Positions 51,178 through 60,866 are shown, counted from the first letter of the stretch. The stretch is 64,000 bases of DNA from Polynucleobacter sp. MG-Unter2-18 (GCF_018687675.1 NZ_CP061302.1:382189-446188), one strand, 5' to 3'. Numbers and translations are program-made. The notes: a model not told the origin generated them from the sequence alone.

Positions 51178-51899
51178 TGATGAAACTTGGTAGATCATTA
51201 CGATACGTCTTTGTGAGTGCCACGAGCGCCATCTTATTAGGCGCTTGTGCTAGTGCAGATCGCCCGTCTTTATTATCAACACCCACGACTGCAAGGCCCC
51301 GCCCTATTCAGGAAACATCTGCAAACATGGGAAGCTTATATCCAGCTAATTCAGGTGGACCCTATATTAATGCAGTGAGTCATCGACCACTTTTTGAGGA
51401 TCGTCGCGCTCGAAACGTAGGAGACACTCTCACAGTGGTGTTGAATGAAACTACTAGCGCAGCGAAAAATTCTGGTATGACGGCAGCTAGAAAAGCAAAT
51501 GGCACATCCACCTTTGGTAATAACAGTCCGACATTCAATGGCACTATGTTTAGTCTTGCAAACGCAGCAAACTTTAGCGGTACCGGAGATATCAAGAGTG
51601 AGGGCGCAGGTACCAGTGCCGCTAGTAATACCTTTGCTGGTACGATCACTGTAACTGTTGTAGAGATTCTTTCTAATGGTAACTTAGTTGTTGCTGGCGA
51701 AAAACAAGTTGCCGTTAGTAATGAAGAGGAAATTATTCGTTTTGGCGGTATCGTGAACCCCAATACTCTTGTGTTTAATCAAGTCTCTTCACAGCAAGTA
51801 GCTGATGCTCGAATTGAGTATCGCGGACGCGGTGCGACAGATGACACCCAGGGTACCGGATGGTTTACGCGTTTAATGCTGAAGCTCGCACCTTTCTAA
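51174..51899 (+). CDS. flgH: Flagellar L-ring lipoprotein FlgH
   Basis: 241 residues starting at the first of three ATGs overlapping flgG. The signal peptide ends in lipobox LLGAC. Family motifs are RPLFEDRRARNVGDTLTVVL and NGNLVVAGEKQVAVSNEEEI, then FGGIVNP. It forms the outer-membrane ring. Confidence 0.96.
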   Translation: MMMKLGRSLRYVFVSATSAILLGACASADRPSLLSTPTTARPRPIQETSANMGSLYPANSGGPYINAVSHRPLFEDRRARNVGDTLTVVLNETTSAAKNSGMTAARKANGTSTFGNNSPTFNGTMFSLANAANFSGTGDIKSEGAGTSAASNTFAGTITVTVVEILSNGNLVVAGEKQVAVSNEEEIIRFGGIVNPNTLVFNQVSSQQVADARIEYRGRGATDDTQGTGWFTRLMLKLAPF

Positions 51900-53029
51900 T
51901 GAAGATGAATAACATAACTTCTCGATGGACTAAAGGCTTACTAATATTAGTCAGCTTAGCTTTCTTTAGCGGCAACTGCCTAGCTGATCGCATCAAAGAC
52001 TTTACTGATATCGCTGGGCAAAGATCAAACCAGTTAGTGGGCTACGGTTTAGTAGTTGGCTTGGATGGAACAGGCGACCAAACAACGCAGACGCCATTTA
52101 CTCTCCAAAGTGTTCTGCAGATGATCGGAGTACTAGGCGTTACTTTGCCGTCAACTGGAAACCAAACACAGCTTCGTAATACGGCAGCGGTAATGGTTAC
52201 TGCAGATTTTCCAGCGCTTTCTAGGCCTGGACAGCAGTTAGATGTAACAGTGTCTTCTTTGGGTAATGCCACTAGCTTAAAAGGCGGCACCTTAGTGATG
52301 ACACCGCTCAAAGCTGCTGATGGTCAGGTTTATGCACAGGCTCAGGGTAACGTTGTCATCGGAGGCTCACGGGCTGCATCAGGTGGGGCCTCAACCTCGG
52401 TTAACCATTTATCTGCCGGTCGAATCCCTTCAGGCGGTATTGTAGAGAGGGCTGTGCCAGCTCTGCTAGTTGATGAATTTGTGCAACTCGATTTACGTCA
52501 AGCTGATTTTTCTTTAATGCAAAGAACGGCTGAGACGATTGGTCGTCGCTTTGGGATTGGCACTGCATTACCGATTGATGCCAGATCACTTAATGTACGT
52601 GTGCCAACAGAGCCATTAAAAAGAACAGCATTTATGGCAGCGTTACAAGATTTAGATGTGCTGATGGGTAGTCAACCTGCGCGGGTGATATTAAATTCGC
52701 GTACCGGATCTGTTGTTATGAATCAAGCGGTCCGATTATCACCTTCAGCAGTTGCCCATGGAAATTTAACCGTCAAAATACAGCAGTCTCCAACGGTTAG
52801 TCAGCCATTGCCTTTCAGCCGTGGCCAGACAACAACCGCTACGGAAGATACTGCCACCATTAGTGATAGTGGGAAAGAAAATAGTTTGATTTCAGTTCCA
52901 GGTGGCGCATCCTTAGACCAAGTGGTTAAAGCACTCAATATGATGGGGGCAACCCCGCAGGATCTAATTTCAATTTTACAGTCACTGAGAGCCGCTGGTG
53001 CGCTGCGGGCAGAATTAGAGGTGATTTAA
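51899..53029 (+). CDS. flgI: Flagellar P-ring protein FlgI
   Basis: 376 residues from the ATG at 51899 (TAATG with the flgH stop); the frame is open further upstream within flgH. A signal peptide (LLILVSLAFFSGNCLA) leads to the conserved DRIKDFTDIAGQRSNQLVGY, GLVVGLDGTGDQ and the C-terminal GGASLDQVVKALNMMGATPQ. It assembles in the peptidoglycan layer with FlgA help. Confidence 0.96.
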   Translation: MKMNNITSRWTKGLLILVSLAFFSGNCLADRIKDFTDIAGQRSNQLVGYGLVVGLDGTGDQTTQTPFTLQSVLQMIGVLGVTLPSTGNQTQLRNTAAVMVTADFPALSRPGQQLDVTVSSLGNATSLKGGTLVMTPLKAADGQVYAQAQGNVVIGGSRAASGGASTSVNHLSAGRIPSGGIVERAVPALLVDEFVQLDLRQADFSLMQRTAETIGRRFGIGTALPIDARSLNVRVPTEPLKRTAFMAALQDLDVLMGSQPARVILNSRTGSVVMNQAVRLSPSAVAHGNLTVKIQQSPTVSQPLPFSRGQTTTATEDTATISDSGKENSLISVPGGASLDQVVKALNMMGATPQDLISILQSLRAAGALRAELEVI

Positions 53030-53472
53030 TGGATGTTAATCAATTAACACCTTCAATTAATCATGATGTAGCTAGACTTTTACAAGGTACAGCTACAAAA
53101 ACTACATCAACTAACTTATCCGATGAGGCTAAATTAAAGCAGGCTGCACAGGGTTTTGAGCGCACTTTAATTAGGCAGATGCTTAGTTCTGCACGCAATA
53201 CCAGCTTAAATGGAATGGATGGGCAAAGTAGCGCGTCTAAATCGTATTTAGAGATGATGGATGACCATGTGGCCGATATGCTCTCAAAAGGGCCAGGTGT
53301 CGGATTTGGAAATAAGATGGCTGAACAGTTAATTGCGCAGGCTAATGCAGGAAAGCTAAGCGGAAATGAAAAAGTAGCCGTAAAACCATTAGATACTCCT
53401 CGCTCAGCTCCAGTTACAGCGCAAACATTGCAGTCTTTACAAAGACCAAATGGCTTTGGGGGTGCTCCTTAA
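53029..53472 (+). CDS. flgJ: Rod-binding protein FlgJ, single-domain form
   Basis: 147 residues. Only the N-terminal rod-cap domain is present (AAQGFERTLIRQMLSSARNT, GPGVGFGNKMAEQLIAQA), followed by a short Pro/Thr tail. The C-terminal glucosaminidase domain normal in beta- and gammaproteobacteria is absent, and flgK follows 12 bp later. A separate hydrolase must open the peptidoglycan, as in organisms with single-domain FlgJ; none is evident in the window. Confidence 0.93.
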   Translation: MDVNQLTPSINHDVARLLQGTATKTTSTNLSDEAKLKQAAQGFERTLIRQMLSSARNTSLNGMDGQSSASKSYLEMMDDHVADMLSKGPGVGFGNKMAEQLIAQANAGKLSGNEKVAVKPLDTPRSAPVTAQTLQSLQRPNGFGGAP

Positions 53473-53484
53473 TAAGGAAATTAT

Positions 53485-54954
53485 ATGGGCGTCTATTCAA
53501 TCACCGATTCAGCAATGGCTGCGCTTAATATAGCGCAAGCAGGGGTCTTAATTACCTCGCAAAACGTTGCTGGAGCATCAGTAGATGGCTTTACTCGCCG
53601 ATCTGCAACAGCAACTATTAATGCAATGGCACCCAATAACTTGATGCTAAATGGCACAAGCTTTGCGGTTGGTGGTTTTACACGCCAGTACTCAGCGTTA
53701 GTCAATGGTCAACTATTAAATCAAGAGGCAAAGTCTAGCTACAGCGATACATTAGTGCAATACACCCAATCGATTGATACCTTAGTGTCTGGTGCTTCTA
53801 CTGGATTAAATTCAGCCATTAGTAACTTTTTTAATGCGATGGGTACTTACGCAGCAGATCCAACAAGTAAATCACAGGCAGCGGCTATTACCGCAGCAGC
53901 AAATGATGTTGCACAGCGTATGACCGGGATGACAAGCTTGGTTTCGCAAATAGAAGATGATGCTAAAAAAGGATTATCTGATACAGCAGAACAAGTCAAT
54001 ACACTCTTGCCAGCACTAGCACAAATCAATCAAAAAATTATTGAGAGTACTAGTGCAGGAAATTCAACACCATCTGCTGATTTATTAGATGAGCGTGATC
54101 GATTAAGTTCGCAATTGCAAAAATTAGTAGGTGGTCAAACACTCATTAATGGAGATGGTACGGTTACGCAATTAGTAGATGGAATGGCCTTAGTAGAGGG
54201 AGCCATGGCCAATAAATTGCTAATCAATAGCAGTGGTACGTATTCTTTGAAAAGTGGTACTAATAATTCAACCATATTAAATATTCAGGACTTGGACGGT
54301 GGGCAAGCAGGTGCATTGCTGGAGTTGGCCAATAGTTTTGTACCAAAAATTAATCAGCGATTAGACTCGTTGGCTATTGGATTGGTCAAGGTTGCAAATA
54401 CAGCAACTGCTAGTGCTAGCTCGGGTGTTGGACTTTTTGGATTTGAAGTGGGATCAGCCACTATCTTTGATCTTGATGATGATAGTACTGCTTATGCTGA
54501 TGATGTACCAGATATTGCCCTAGACTCATGGATGACTACTCTTTACTCTGATTTAGGTGATTCTGGTAATTCGATGACTTCAGCAGGGTTGGTTGCCAGT
54601 AATTTTGTATCCATTGCGCCTCAAGACCCATCGACATACTTTGATGATGATGGAGAGCCTATTATCACTTCGGATCTGGCCAATACAACCTCAAACAGAA
54701 TATCTATTTTTGCAAATGCTACTTCTAGTTTAGTAAGTGATGTGGGTGTTCAGGTTGCCTCATGGAGAAGTAGTCAAAAAGCCGATCAAGCCGTTTTAAA
54801 AACTTTAACTGATGAACGAGATTCGATTTCAGGTGTTAATTTGGATGAAGAGGCAGCAAACTTATTAAAGTATCAACAGCTCTATTCGGCATCTACAAAA
54901 GTGCTTCAAGTAGACAACCAAATGTTTACTGCTCTTTTATCAATTATGAATTAG
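53485..54954 (+). CDS. flgK: Hook-filament junction protein FlgK
   Basis: 489 residues. N-terminal SITDSAMAALNIAQAGVLIT and VDGFTRRSATATINAM; heptad region with LPALAQINQKIIESTSAGNS and DLLDERDRLSSQLQKLVGG; C-terminal VNLDEEAANLLKYQQLYSAS. AAGGAAA precedes the ATG. FlgN is its chaperone. Confidence 0.95.
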   Translation: MGVYSITDSAMAALNIAQAGVLITSQNVAGASVDGFTRRSATATINAMAPNNLMLNGTSFAVGGFTRQYSALVNGQLLNQEAKSSYSDTLVQYTQSIDTLVSGASTGLNSAISNFFNAMGTYAADPTSKSQAAAITAAANDVAQRMTGMTSLVSQIEDDAKKGLSDTAEQVNTLLPALAQINQKIIESTSAGNSTPSADLLDERDRLSSQLQKLVGGQTLINGDGTVTQLVDGMALVEGAMANKLLINSSGTYSLKSGTNNSTILNIQDLDGGQAGALLELANSFVPKINQRLDSLAIGLVKVANTATASASSGVGLFGFEVGSATIFDLDDDSTAYADDVPDIALDSWMTTLYSDLGDSGNSMTSAGLVASNFVSIAPQDPSTYFDDDGEPIITSDLANTTSNRISIFANATSSLVSDVGVQVASWRSSQKADQAVLKTLTDERDSISGVNLDEEAANLLKYQQLYSASTKVLQVDNQMFTALLSIMN

Positions 54955-54962
54955 GATAAATA

Positions 54963-55826
54963 ATGTCTATTCGAATAAGCTCAAACCAAGTTATCAATGC
55001 CGGCGTTGATTCTATGAATACCGCTCTGAATGACGCGACTGCGTGGCAACAAAAAATCAGTTCTGGCAAGAATTACACCAAGGCTTCAGATAACGTTTAC
55101 GCTATCTCAAGAGGGGTTGAGTTAGATTTTGATATATCTCGCCTTCAGATGTTCAAATCTAATCAGGCAATCGCAACAAACAATCATAATGATGCGCAAT
55201 CCCAAATGGATAGCATCCTAAACCAACTTACTCAGCTTAAAACGACATTCATACAGTCTCAAAACGCCTCTTTAAATCAGTCTAACTTTGCCGCTTTGGC
55301 TATTCAAGCTGAGCAAATAAGAGATGCTATTCAGAGTCAAATGACTGCAACAGATTCAACGGGCCATGCAATATTTCCCGATGCGGTGAATAGTGTTCAA
55401 ATCGAGCCGGGGGTTACTGTGGCTTCTGGCGTTGCTTTTAGTGACGCTTTTGGCGCCAATAGCGAATTGGCAGATTCAGAAAATTCCGATATTTATCTAA
55501 ATATAGACGCTCTTGTCACCTATTTGAAGCAAAAATCTTTGGGCAATTCGCCCACCAATGGAGCAACGGTATCCAGTGATCTAAACGCCTCGTATACGCA
55601 GCTAATGCAGGCGCAACAGACTAGTGGAGGTATTTCCAAACAGGTGGATAATGCTCAGGCAACGGTAGTTGCTGTCAGAACTGAACTGATTGCTGCATCC
55701 TCAGCGCTTTTAGATACTGATATGGCTGAAGCAACAGCAGCTTTTACTAGGTCCCAGACCTTATTAAACGCTGCTCAAGCAATGTTTGCTAGACTACAGC
55801 AAAGTAACTTATTTTCAAAACTTTAA
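54963..55826 (+). CDS. flgL: Hook-filament junction protein FlgL
   Basis: 287 residues with flagellin-like ends: ATAWQQKISSGKNYTKASDN at the start and LLDTDMAEATAAFTRSQTLL, NAAQAMFARLQQSNLF at the end. It is the second junction protein, 8 bp after flgK. Confidence 0.93.
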   Translation: MSIRISSNQVINAGVDSMNTALNDATAWQQKISSGKNYTKASDNVYAISRGVELDFDISRLQMFKSNQAIATNNHNDAQSQMDSILNQLTQLKTTFIQSQNASLNQSNFAALAIQAEQIRDAIQSQMTATDSTGHAIFPDAVNSVQIEPGVTVASGVAFSDAFGANSELADSENSDIYLNIDALVTYLKQKSLGNSPTNGATVSSDLNASYTQLMQAQQTSGGISKQVDNAQATVVAVRTELIAASSALLDTDMAEATAAFTRSQTLLNAAQAMFARLQQSNLFSKL

Positions 55827-55843
55827 ATTGAGTAAATAGAAGT

Positions 55844-56704
55844 ATGAATATTCCATTAGGCTGGATTATTGCGATGGGTTGTGCCCTAGGGGGCTATGCT
55901 CTGCATGGCGGTCATCTAGCGGTTTTATGGCAACCTACCGAGGTTTTGACCATTGTTGGAGCTGCACTTGGTACGATGATTGCCTCAAATACCATCATCA
56001 ATCTGAAGAAAACTTTAGGAGCTCTGGGCGGGGCTTTTAAAGGTGCTGGCGACCAAAAGAAAAAACACTTAGATTTACTCTGCCTCATGTTTGAGATTTT
56101 GCAGAAAGTGAAACGTGATGGTTTGATGTCTTTAGAGGGTGATATTGAGGAGCCAGAGTCGAGCCCACTCTTTGAGGCATACCCAGACATTTTGAAGGAT
56201 CACCATTTAGTCGATTTCATTACTGACTACTTGCGGATGATGCTTGGTGGTTCATTAGATCTAGTTCAAATTGAAAGCTTGATGGAGCAAGAGTTAGATG
56301 TCCATCATCAAGAGAGCCATATACCTGTGGCATCGGTCACAATGGTGGGTGATGGTCTACCTGCATTTGGTATTGTGGCGGCGGTGATGGGTGTGGTTCA
56401 CACCATGGGCTCCATTGGCTTACCCCCAGCAGAGTTGGGTAAACTCATTGGTGCAGCGCTTGTAGGTACCTTCTTAGGTATTTTGTTGGCCTACGCTTTT
56501 GTGCAACCAGTTGCCAAAGTTCTCGAACAGCAAGCCGAGTCCGAAACCAGGGCCTACATGGCGATTAAAGCTATTTTGCTTGCGAGCCTGAATAATTTTC
56601 CCCCTGCAGCAGCGGTTGAATTTGGACGCAAAGTACTCTTTACTTATCAACGTCCAACATTTACTGAGCTGGATGAAGGTACCAAAGCTGCTAAAGGAAA
56701 GTAA
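55844..56704 (+). CDS. motA: Flagellar stator protein MotA
   Basis: 286 residues, proton-type MotA with four TM helices. PAFGIVAAVMGVVHTMGSIG carries the conserved proline of TM3. The cytoplasmic loop with the charged region (EILQKVKRDGLMSLEGDIEE) contacts FliG. The C-terminal RPTFTELDEGTK segment is present. It lies 5 bp before motB. Confidence 0.97.
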   Translation: MNIPLGWIIAMGCALGGYALHGGHLAVLWQPTEVLTIVGAALGTMIASNTIINLKKTLGALGGAFKGAGDQKKKHLDLLCLMFEILQKVKRDGLMSLEGDIEEPESSPLFEAYPDILKDHHLVDFITDYLRMMLGGSLDLVQIESLMEQELDVHHQESHIPVASVTMVGDGLPAFGIVAAVMGVVHTMGSIGLPPAELGKLIGAALVGTFLGILLAYAFVQPVAKVLEQQAESETRAYMAIKAILLASLNNFPPAAAVEFGRKVLFTYQRPTFTELDEGTKAAKGK

Positions 56705-56709
56705 GCACG

Positions 56710-57738
56710 ATGGCTAAATCCGACGCGCCAATTATTGTCGTTAAGCGCGTTAAAAAAGGCGGTCATGGTCATCATGGTGGTGCCTGGAAAATTGCTTACG
56801 CCGATTTCGTGACGGCGATGATGGCCTTCTTCTTGTTGATGTGGGTTTTAGGATCCACTACAGCAGGTGACTTGGCTGGTATCTCCTCCTATTTTCAAAA
56901 TCCGATGCGCGTTTCTATGAGTGGTGGTCAAGGGTCGGGCGAGACTACTCGGATTATCAAGGGTGGTGGTGACAATATTTCTAAGGTAGCTGGGGTTGAG
57001 GCCAAGGCTGATGCCGATACTGAGCAACGCCGTATTAGTGACTCATCGGTAACTGATGTTGAAAATGCCCGTAAAGACAGAACTAAAAATGAGGCAGTCA
57101 AATCAGAAATTGAAAAAAGTGTTGAATCTGATGCTGAGCTAAAGAATATCAAAGGACAACTCTTTATGGACATCACCTCCGAGGGTCTACGGATTCAGGT
57201 GGTAGATGAAAAAGGTAAACCCTTGTTTAATAGTGGTGGCGTAGTACCTAGTGTTGCTGCAAGACGTTTATTGCGTGTGATTGGAAAGTCTTTAAATGAT
57301 AATCCAGGCAAGATTCGTATTGAGGGCCATACAGATGCTGCAAAATTCTCTAATGGTGAAGCAGGTTACACCAACTGGGAGCTTTCTAGTGAGCGTGCTA
57401 ATGTAGCTCGCCGAGAAATGATTGCTGGAGGCTTGGCGCCTTCAAATGTTGCCCAAGTCATTGGTTTCGCAGATACCATTCCCTTAAATCCAGCTGATTT
57501 AAGTGACCCCTTAAATCGCCGCATCTCAATCACGCTTCTAAATAGAAAGCCTAAGAAAGAAGAGAAGCCAGTACAAAGACCGATTGAGAGGCAGAAGGAG
57601 GAATTGCCAAAAGGAGCACAAGAAATCCCGGCTAATTTGAGAGCGCCTGCCCAATTTTTATCTAAGGATCCGCCAATAGCACCTGCAATGGATACTTCAA
57701 AGGTAGATAAACCAGCTACAGGCAAGCCTGCGAGGTAA
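56710..57738 (+). CDS. motB: Flagellar stator protein MotB
   Basis: 342 residues. The N-terminal TM helix contains the proton-accepting aspartate D32 (AYADFVTAMMAFFLLMWVLG); an OmpA-like peptidoglycan-binding domain (KIRIEGHTDAAKF, NWELSSERANVARREMI, DPLNRRISITLLNRKP) follows. About 55 Pro/Lys-rich residues extend the C-terminus. It anchors the stator to the cell wall. Confidence 0.97.
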   Translation: MAKSDAPIIVVKRVKKGGHGHHGGAWKIAYADFVTAMMAFFLLMWVLGSTTAGDLAGISSYFQNPMRVSMSGGQGSGETTRIIKGGGDNISKVAGVEAKADADTEQRRISDSSVTDVENARKDRTKNEAVKSEIEKSVESDAELKNIKGQLFMDITSEGLRIQVVDEKGKPLFNSGGVVPSVAARRLLRVIGKSLNDNPGKIRIEGHTDAAKFSNGEAGYTNWELSSERANVARREMIAGGLAPSNVAQVIGFADTIPLNPADLSDPLNRRISITLLNRKPKKEEKPVQRPIERQKEELPKGAQEIPANLRAPAQFLSKDPPIAPAMDTSKVDKPATGKPAR

Positions 57739-57742
57739 GGTT

Positions 57743-58537
57743 TTGGTATCGCTCTTTAGAATCCTTCTTGCCTTCATGATCATGGTGCCCTTGGTGAGCA
57801 TAGCTTCAGACCTTAAAGCTCAAGATAAGAATATTCAAAAAAAGAGCAGTACAGAAGCTAAGACTTCTTCAGAGCCTTTTGTGGGGCCTGCGAGTGAAGC
57901 AAAAAAACTCTATAAACGCTATAAACGTAGTTTTGATAAAACTATCGTTGCGATTGCTTGTGTGAAAAATCCCAAATGTATTGAGCCAGAGGATGAGGTG
58001 CTGCGTTATAGCAAGGAGGCTTTGGGGATCTTAGAAAAACTCGATACCCTAGCAGGGGATGGGGATGTGCAGGCAAACTATTATCGTGGATTAATTGCCT
58101 TTGAGCGTATGAAGTACTACGATCGTCAAGCTGAGATCGTGACCCATCCTGATTTCATCTTAACGAATACCGTTTTTCGTCGTTATGCTAAAAAACAATA
58201 TTTATTAGCGGAAAAGCACTTTATTGTGCCGGCTAAAATTCAGAATCCCAGTGCATGCGAATATTTAGGCAATCTTTATCTATCGTCCATTGTTGGTAAC
58301 CCGCAACAAGAAAAGGCAGCCGGTTATTTTTATAATGCTGCTAACGCCTATATTGAGCAGGGCAACCAAATTGCCGGTGCAAGGATGTATAACGCAATGA
58401 AGGATAATCTGAATCCTGCAGATCCCAGAATTATTCAGGTGTATGCAAAGTTGCATAATAAGGAACCGATTGCGACATGGCGAAAGCTACCCGGAGATTT
58501 AGTGCAAAGTGCACCTAAGAAGGCTGAGCAACATTGA
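57743..58537 (+). CDS. Exported Sel1-like protein following motAB
   Basis: 264 residues from a TTG with GAGGTAAGG upstream, 4 bp after motB. A signal peptide (MVSLFRILLAFMIMVPLVSI) precedes a helical domain with one CVKNPKC loop and Sel1/TPR-like repeats (NPSACEYLGNLYLSSIVGNP, KAAGYFYNAANAYIEQG). Tight coupling to motAB suggests a periplasmic stator or motor accessory, as MotX (a Sel1 protein) is in Vibrio; direct homology is not shown. Confidence 0.7.
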   Translation: MVSLFRILLAFMIMVPLVSIASDLKAQDKNIQKKSSTEAKTSSEPFVGPASEAKKLYKRYKRSFDKTIVAIACVKNPKCIEPEDEVLRYSKEALGILEKLDTLAGDGDVQANYYRGLIAFERMKYYDRQAEIVTHPDFILTNTVFRRYAKKQYLLAEKHFIVPAKIQNPSACEYLGNLYLSSIVGNPQQEKAAGYFYNAANAYIEQGNQIAGARMYNAMKDNLNPADPRIIQVYAKLHNKEPIATWRKLPGDLVQSAPKKAEQH

Positions 58538-58564
58538 TAAGCCATTGATTGGAAAGTAACAGAT

Positions 58565-58951
58565 ATGAATGAAAAGCTTGAATCCTTAATACAGTTGGCT
58601 AAAAAGCTCCTGCTTTGGCTCATTCTGCCATTAGTTATTCTGATCTCTGGCTTTTTCTTAGGTGAGCAGTTTGAGGTTGGACGCTTGTCGGCGATCGCAA
58701 GTTGTGAGGGTAGCATGAACAATAGTGCATGCATTCGCTCAAAAGGTTATTTAGTCGCTGCCCCTTACTACCCTGATCTGGGACGCCGTTATTTTGGTGG
58801 CTTTGCCAGAATGATTGGTGGGGATTTAGGTGCAAGTTACTATATTGAGCCTGCCTTGCCAGTGAACTTGCCTAAGGCCAGCGATACTCCTCCGGATGAG
58901 GATGTCGAAGAGCCGGAAGAGAAGAAGCCTGCGCCTCCGAATAAAAAGTAA
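58565..58951 (+). CDS. Hypothetical membrane protein
   Basis: 128 residues with one TM helix (LLLWLILPLVILISGFFLGE, about 15-34), a periplasmic domain with two cysteines (ASCEGSMNNSACIRSKGYLV) and an acidic, Pro-rich C-terminus (DEDVEEPEEKKPAPPNKK). It is probably co-transcribed with the Sel1 genes on both sides. No family is recognised. Confidence 0.65.
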   Translation: MNEKLESLIQLAKKLLLWLILPLVILISGFFLGEQFEVGRLSAIASCEGSMNNSACIRSKGYLVAAPYYPDLGRRYFGGFARMIGGDLGASYYIEPALPVNLPKASDTPPDEDVEEPEEKKPAPPNKK

Positions 58952-58986
58952 GTAATAGCTAACTATCGTACTCAACCGAGCTAGCC

Positions 58987-59580
58987 ATGCCCAGACTGAA
59001 TTGGTTAAAAGGCTTGCGTATTTCATTGCTGCTGGCTTTTGGGGGCCTTTTATTGGCTTGTTCGGATTACCAGCAGGCAAGGTCAGCTTATGCCGCCGGT
59101 GATTACACCAAGGCCTATCAATTATTTCAAGGTCTCGCAGAATCTGGGGATACCAAGGCCCAGTATGATTTGTCTTTGATGTATATCCAAGGAATTGGCA
59201 CAAAACAAAATATTGAGCAAGGCTTAGTTTGGTTAAATCGTGCGGCCGAAAAGGGCAATATTGAAGCCATGCTTGAATTGGGTGTCTTGTATCAAAAAAT
59301 CGATACTTTGGACAATGCTCCGCAATTAGCCCTCTATTGGTTTGAAAAAGCCGCCATGGCTGGGAGCGCAGTGGGGCAATACAACTTAGCCCATCTCTAT
59401 ATGGATGGCGGCCAAATTGCGGTAGATTTACCAAAAGCTTATATTTGGATGTCCTTATCAGATTCCACCGGTAATCCAGTGGCTGGTGCAGAGGTGGTAA
59501 AGCTCAAGGCATCATTGAACTCTCAAGAGCTCAATGATGCCCAAGAAAAAATCTCTACACTCAAAAAAACCTTGCCTTAA
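58987..59580 (+). CDS. Sel1-repeat lipoprotein
   Basis: 197 residues. The signal peptide ends in lipobox LLLAC (cysteine at residue 25). Four Sel1 repeats follow (KAQYDLSLMYIQGIGTKQNI, AMLELGVLYQKIDT, VGQYNLAHLYMDGG, KAYIWMSLSDSTG). It is likely anchored in the outer membrane as an interaction scaffold. Its place between motAB and flhB suggests a motility role, unproven. Confidence 0.78.
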   Translation: MPRLNWLKGLRISLLLAFGGLLLACSDYQQARSAYAAGDYTKAYQLFQGLAESGDTKAQYDLSLMYIQGIGTKQNIEQGLVWLNRAAEKGNIEAMLELGVLYQKIDTLDNAPQLALYWFEKAAMAGSAVGQYNLAHLYMDGGQIAVDLPKAYIWMSLSDSTGNPVAGAEVVKLKASLNSQELNDAQEKISTLKKTLP

Positions 59581-59690
59581 CAAATCTAGACCCTAACTCC
59601 AACGCTGCATTGACCCCTAGTAATTCAGGAATAATGGGCTCTTAGGGTGTAAGCTTGAGCCATATTATGAATGATGGGTGGGAATAAAAA

Positions 59691-60821
59691 GTGGCAGAAG
59701 GAGGAGATAACTCCCAAGAAAAGGAACTAGAACCGACTGAGCGGCGCATTGCCCGTGCTCGAGAGCAGGGTCAATTACCCCAATCCCGTGATTTGACCAC
59801 TTTTATTGTGATGATTATTTTCACCATCTTTCTGGTGTGGATAGGCCCTTTGTTAGTCAAGCAGTTGGTATTGATGACCCAAGCAATCTTCCAGTTTTCA
59901 GAGCCTGCAAAGTTGATTGATCATGTGCAAGAGTGGTTTGGAGGATCGCTTCTAATGGTTCTCTTGCTACTAGCTGTGCTCCTCATTCCGTTATGGATTA
60001 TTGGCGTCTTAGGCCCACTATCTTTAGTAAACTTTCGCGCTTATTTTGCGCCCCAATTTAAGTTGGAAAAGCTCGATTTCATTGCAGGTATAGGGCGGAT
60101 GTTCACCCTGAAAACCTTAAGTGAGTTGTTAAAAAACTTTATTAAAACTACCCTCATGTTGGGGGTGGGTTTTACCTATTTAGTGGGTTTATTTACTTAC
60201 ATTCGTTCGATCGTTAATTTAGGCTTTGATGCAGCACTAGTGCAAACATCATCTTTTATCTTGGATGGTTTTATGCTGCTGCTTTTACCTTTGTTATTGA
60301 TTGCGGTTGGGGACTCTTGGTTGCAATTGTTTGACTTTCGCAAGCAAATTCGGATGAGTCCTGAAGAAATGAAGCAAGAGGGTAAAGAGACTGAAGGTTC
60401 TCCTGAAATTAAGCAGCGCTTACGTCAAATGCAAAGGCAAATTTCTTCATCTAGGATGATGGCGGCTATTGAGCGAGCGGACGTCATACTTGCCAACCCA
60501 GAGCACTATTCTGTAGCACTGCGCTATGATATGGAAAAGATGTCGGCTCCAATCGTAGTTGCAAAAGGGGTAGACCAGATGGCTTTACGCATTCAAGAGG
60601 TAGCAAAAGACTTTAATGTACCTATTGCCCAAATCCCCCCTTTGGCACGCTATTTATATAGTCAGCTAGAGATTGGAGAATCTATTCCGTTACCACTGTT
60701 TGAGGCAATAGCCCAAATTTTGGCGTGGGCCTATGACACCAAGGAATCAGGCGCACCGGGCGAAATTCCTCAAGTCGACTTCATTGCTACCCAGCTTAAG
60801 CCAGGTAAACCCCTGCTTTAA
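59691..60821 (+). CDS. flhB: Flagellar export switch protein FlhB
   Basis: 376 residues from a GTG. N-terminal EKELEPTERRIARAREQGQL, four TM helices, then the cytoplasmic domain with the autocleavage site at N269-P270 in the context ANPEHYSVALRYD. The usual NPTH reads NPEH; the asparagine and proline that drive cleavage are kept. FlhB switches export from hook to filament substrates with FliK. It lies far from flhA, with which it is usually adjacent. Confidence 0.96.
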   Translation: MAEGGDNSQEKELEPTERRIARAREQGQLPQSRDLTTFIVMIIFTIFLVWIGPLLVKQLVLMTQAIFQFSEPAKLIDHVQEWFGGSLLMVLLLLAVLLIPLWIIGVLGPLSLVNFRAYFAPQFKLEKLDFIAGIGRMFTLKTLSELLKNFIKTTLMLGVGFTYLVGLFTYIRSIVNLGFDAALVQTSSFILDGFMLLLLPLLLIAVGDSWLQLFDFRKQIRMSPEEMKQEGKETEGSPEIKQRLRQMQRQISSSRMMAAIERADVILANPEHYSVALRYDMEKMSAPIVVAKGVDQMALRIQEVAKDFNVPIAQIPPLARYLYSQLEIGESIPLPLFEAIAQILAWAYDTKESGAPGEIPQVDFIATQLKPGKPLL

Positions 60822-60866
60822 CTAAATTAGGCCAAACATATCCAGCCTAACCTAAGTCAAAATAAC

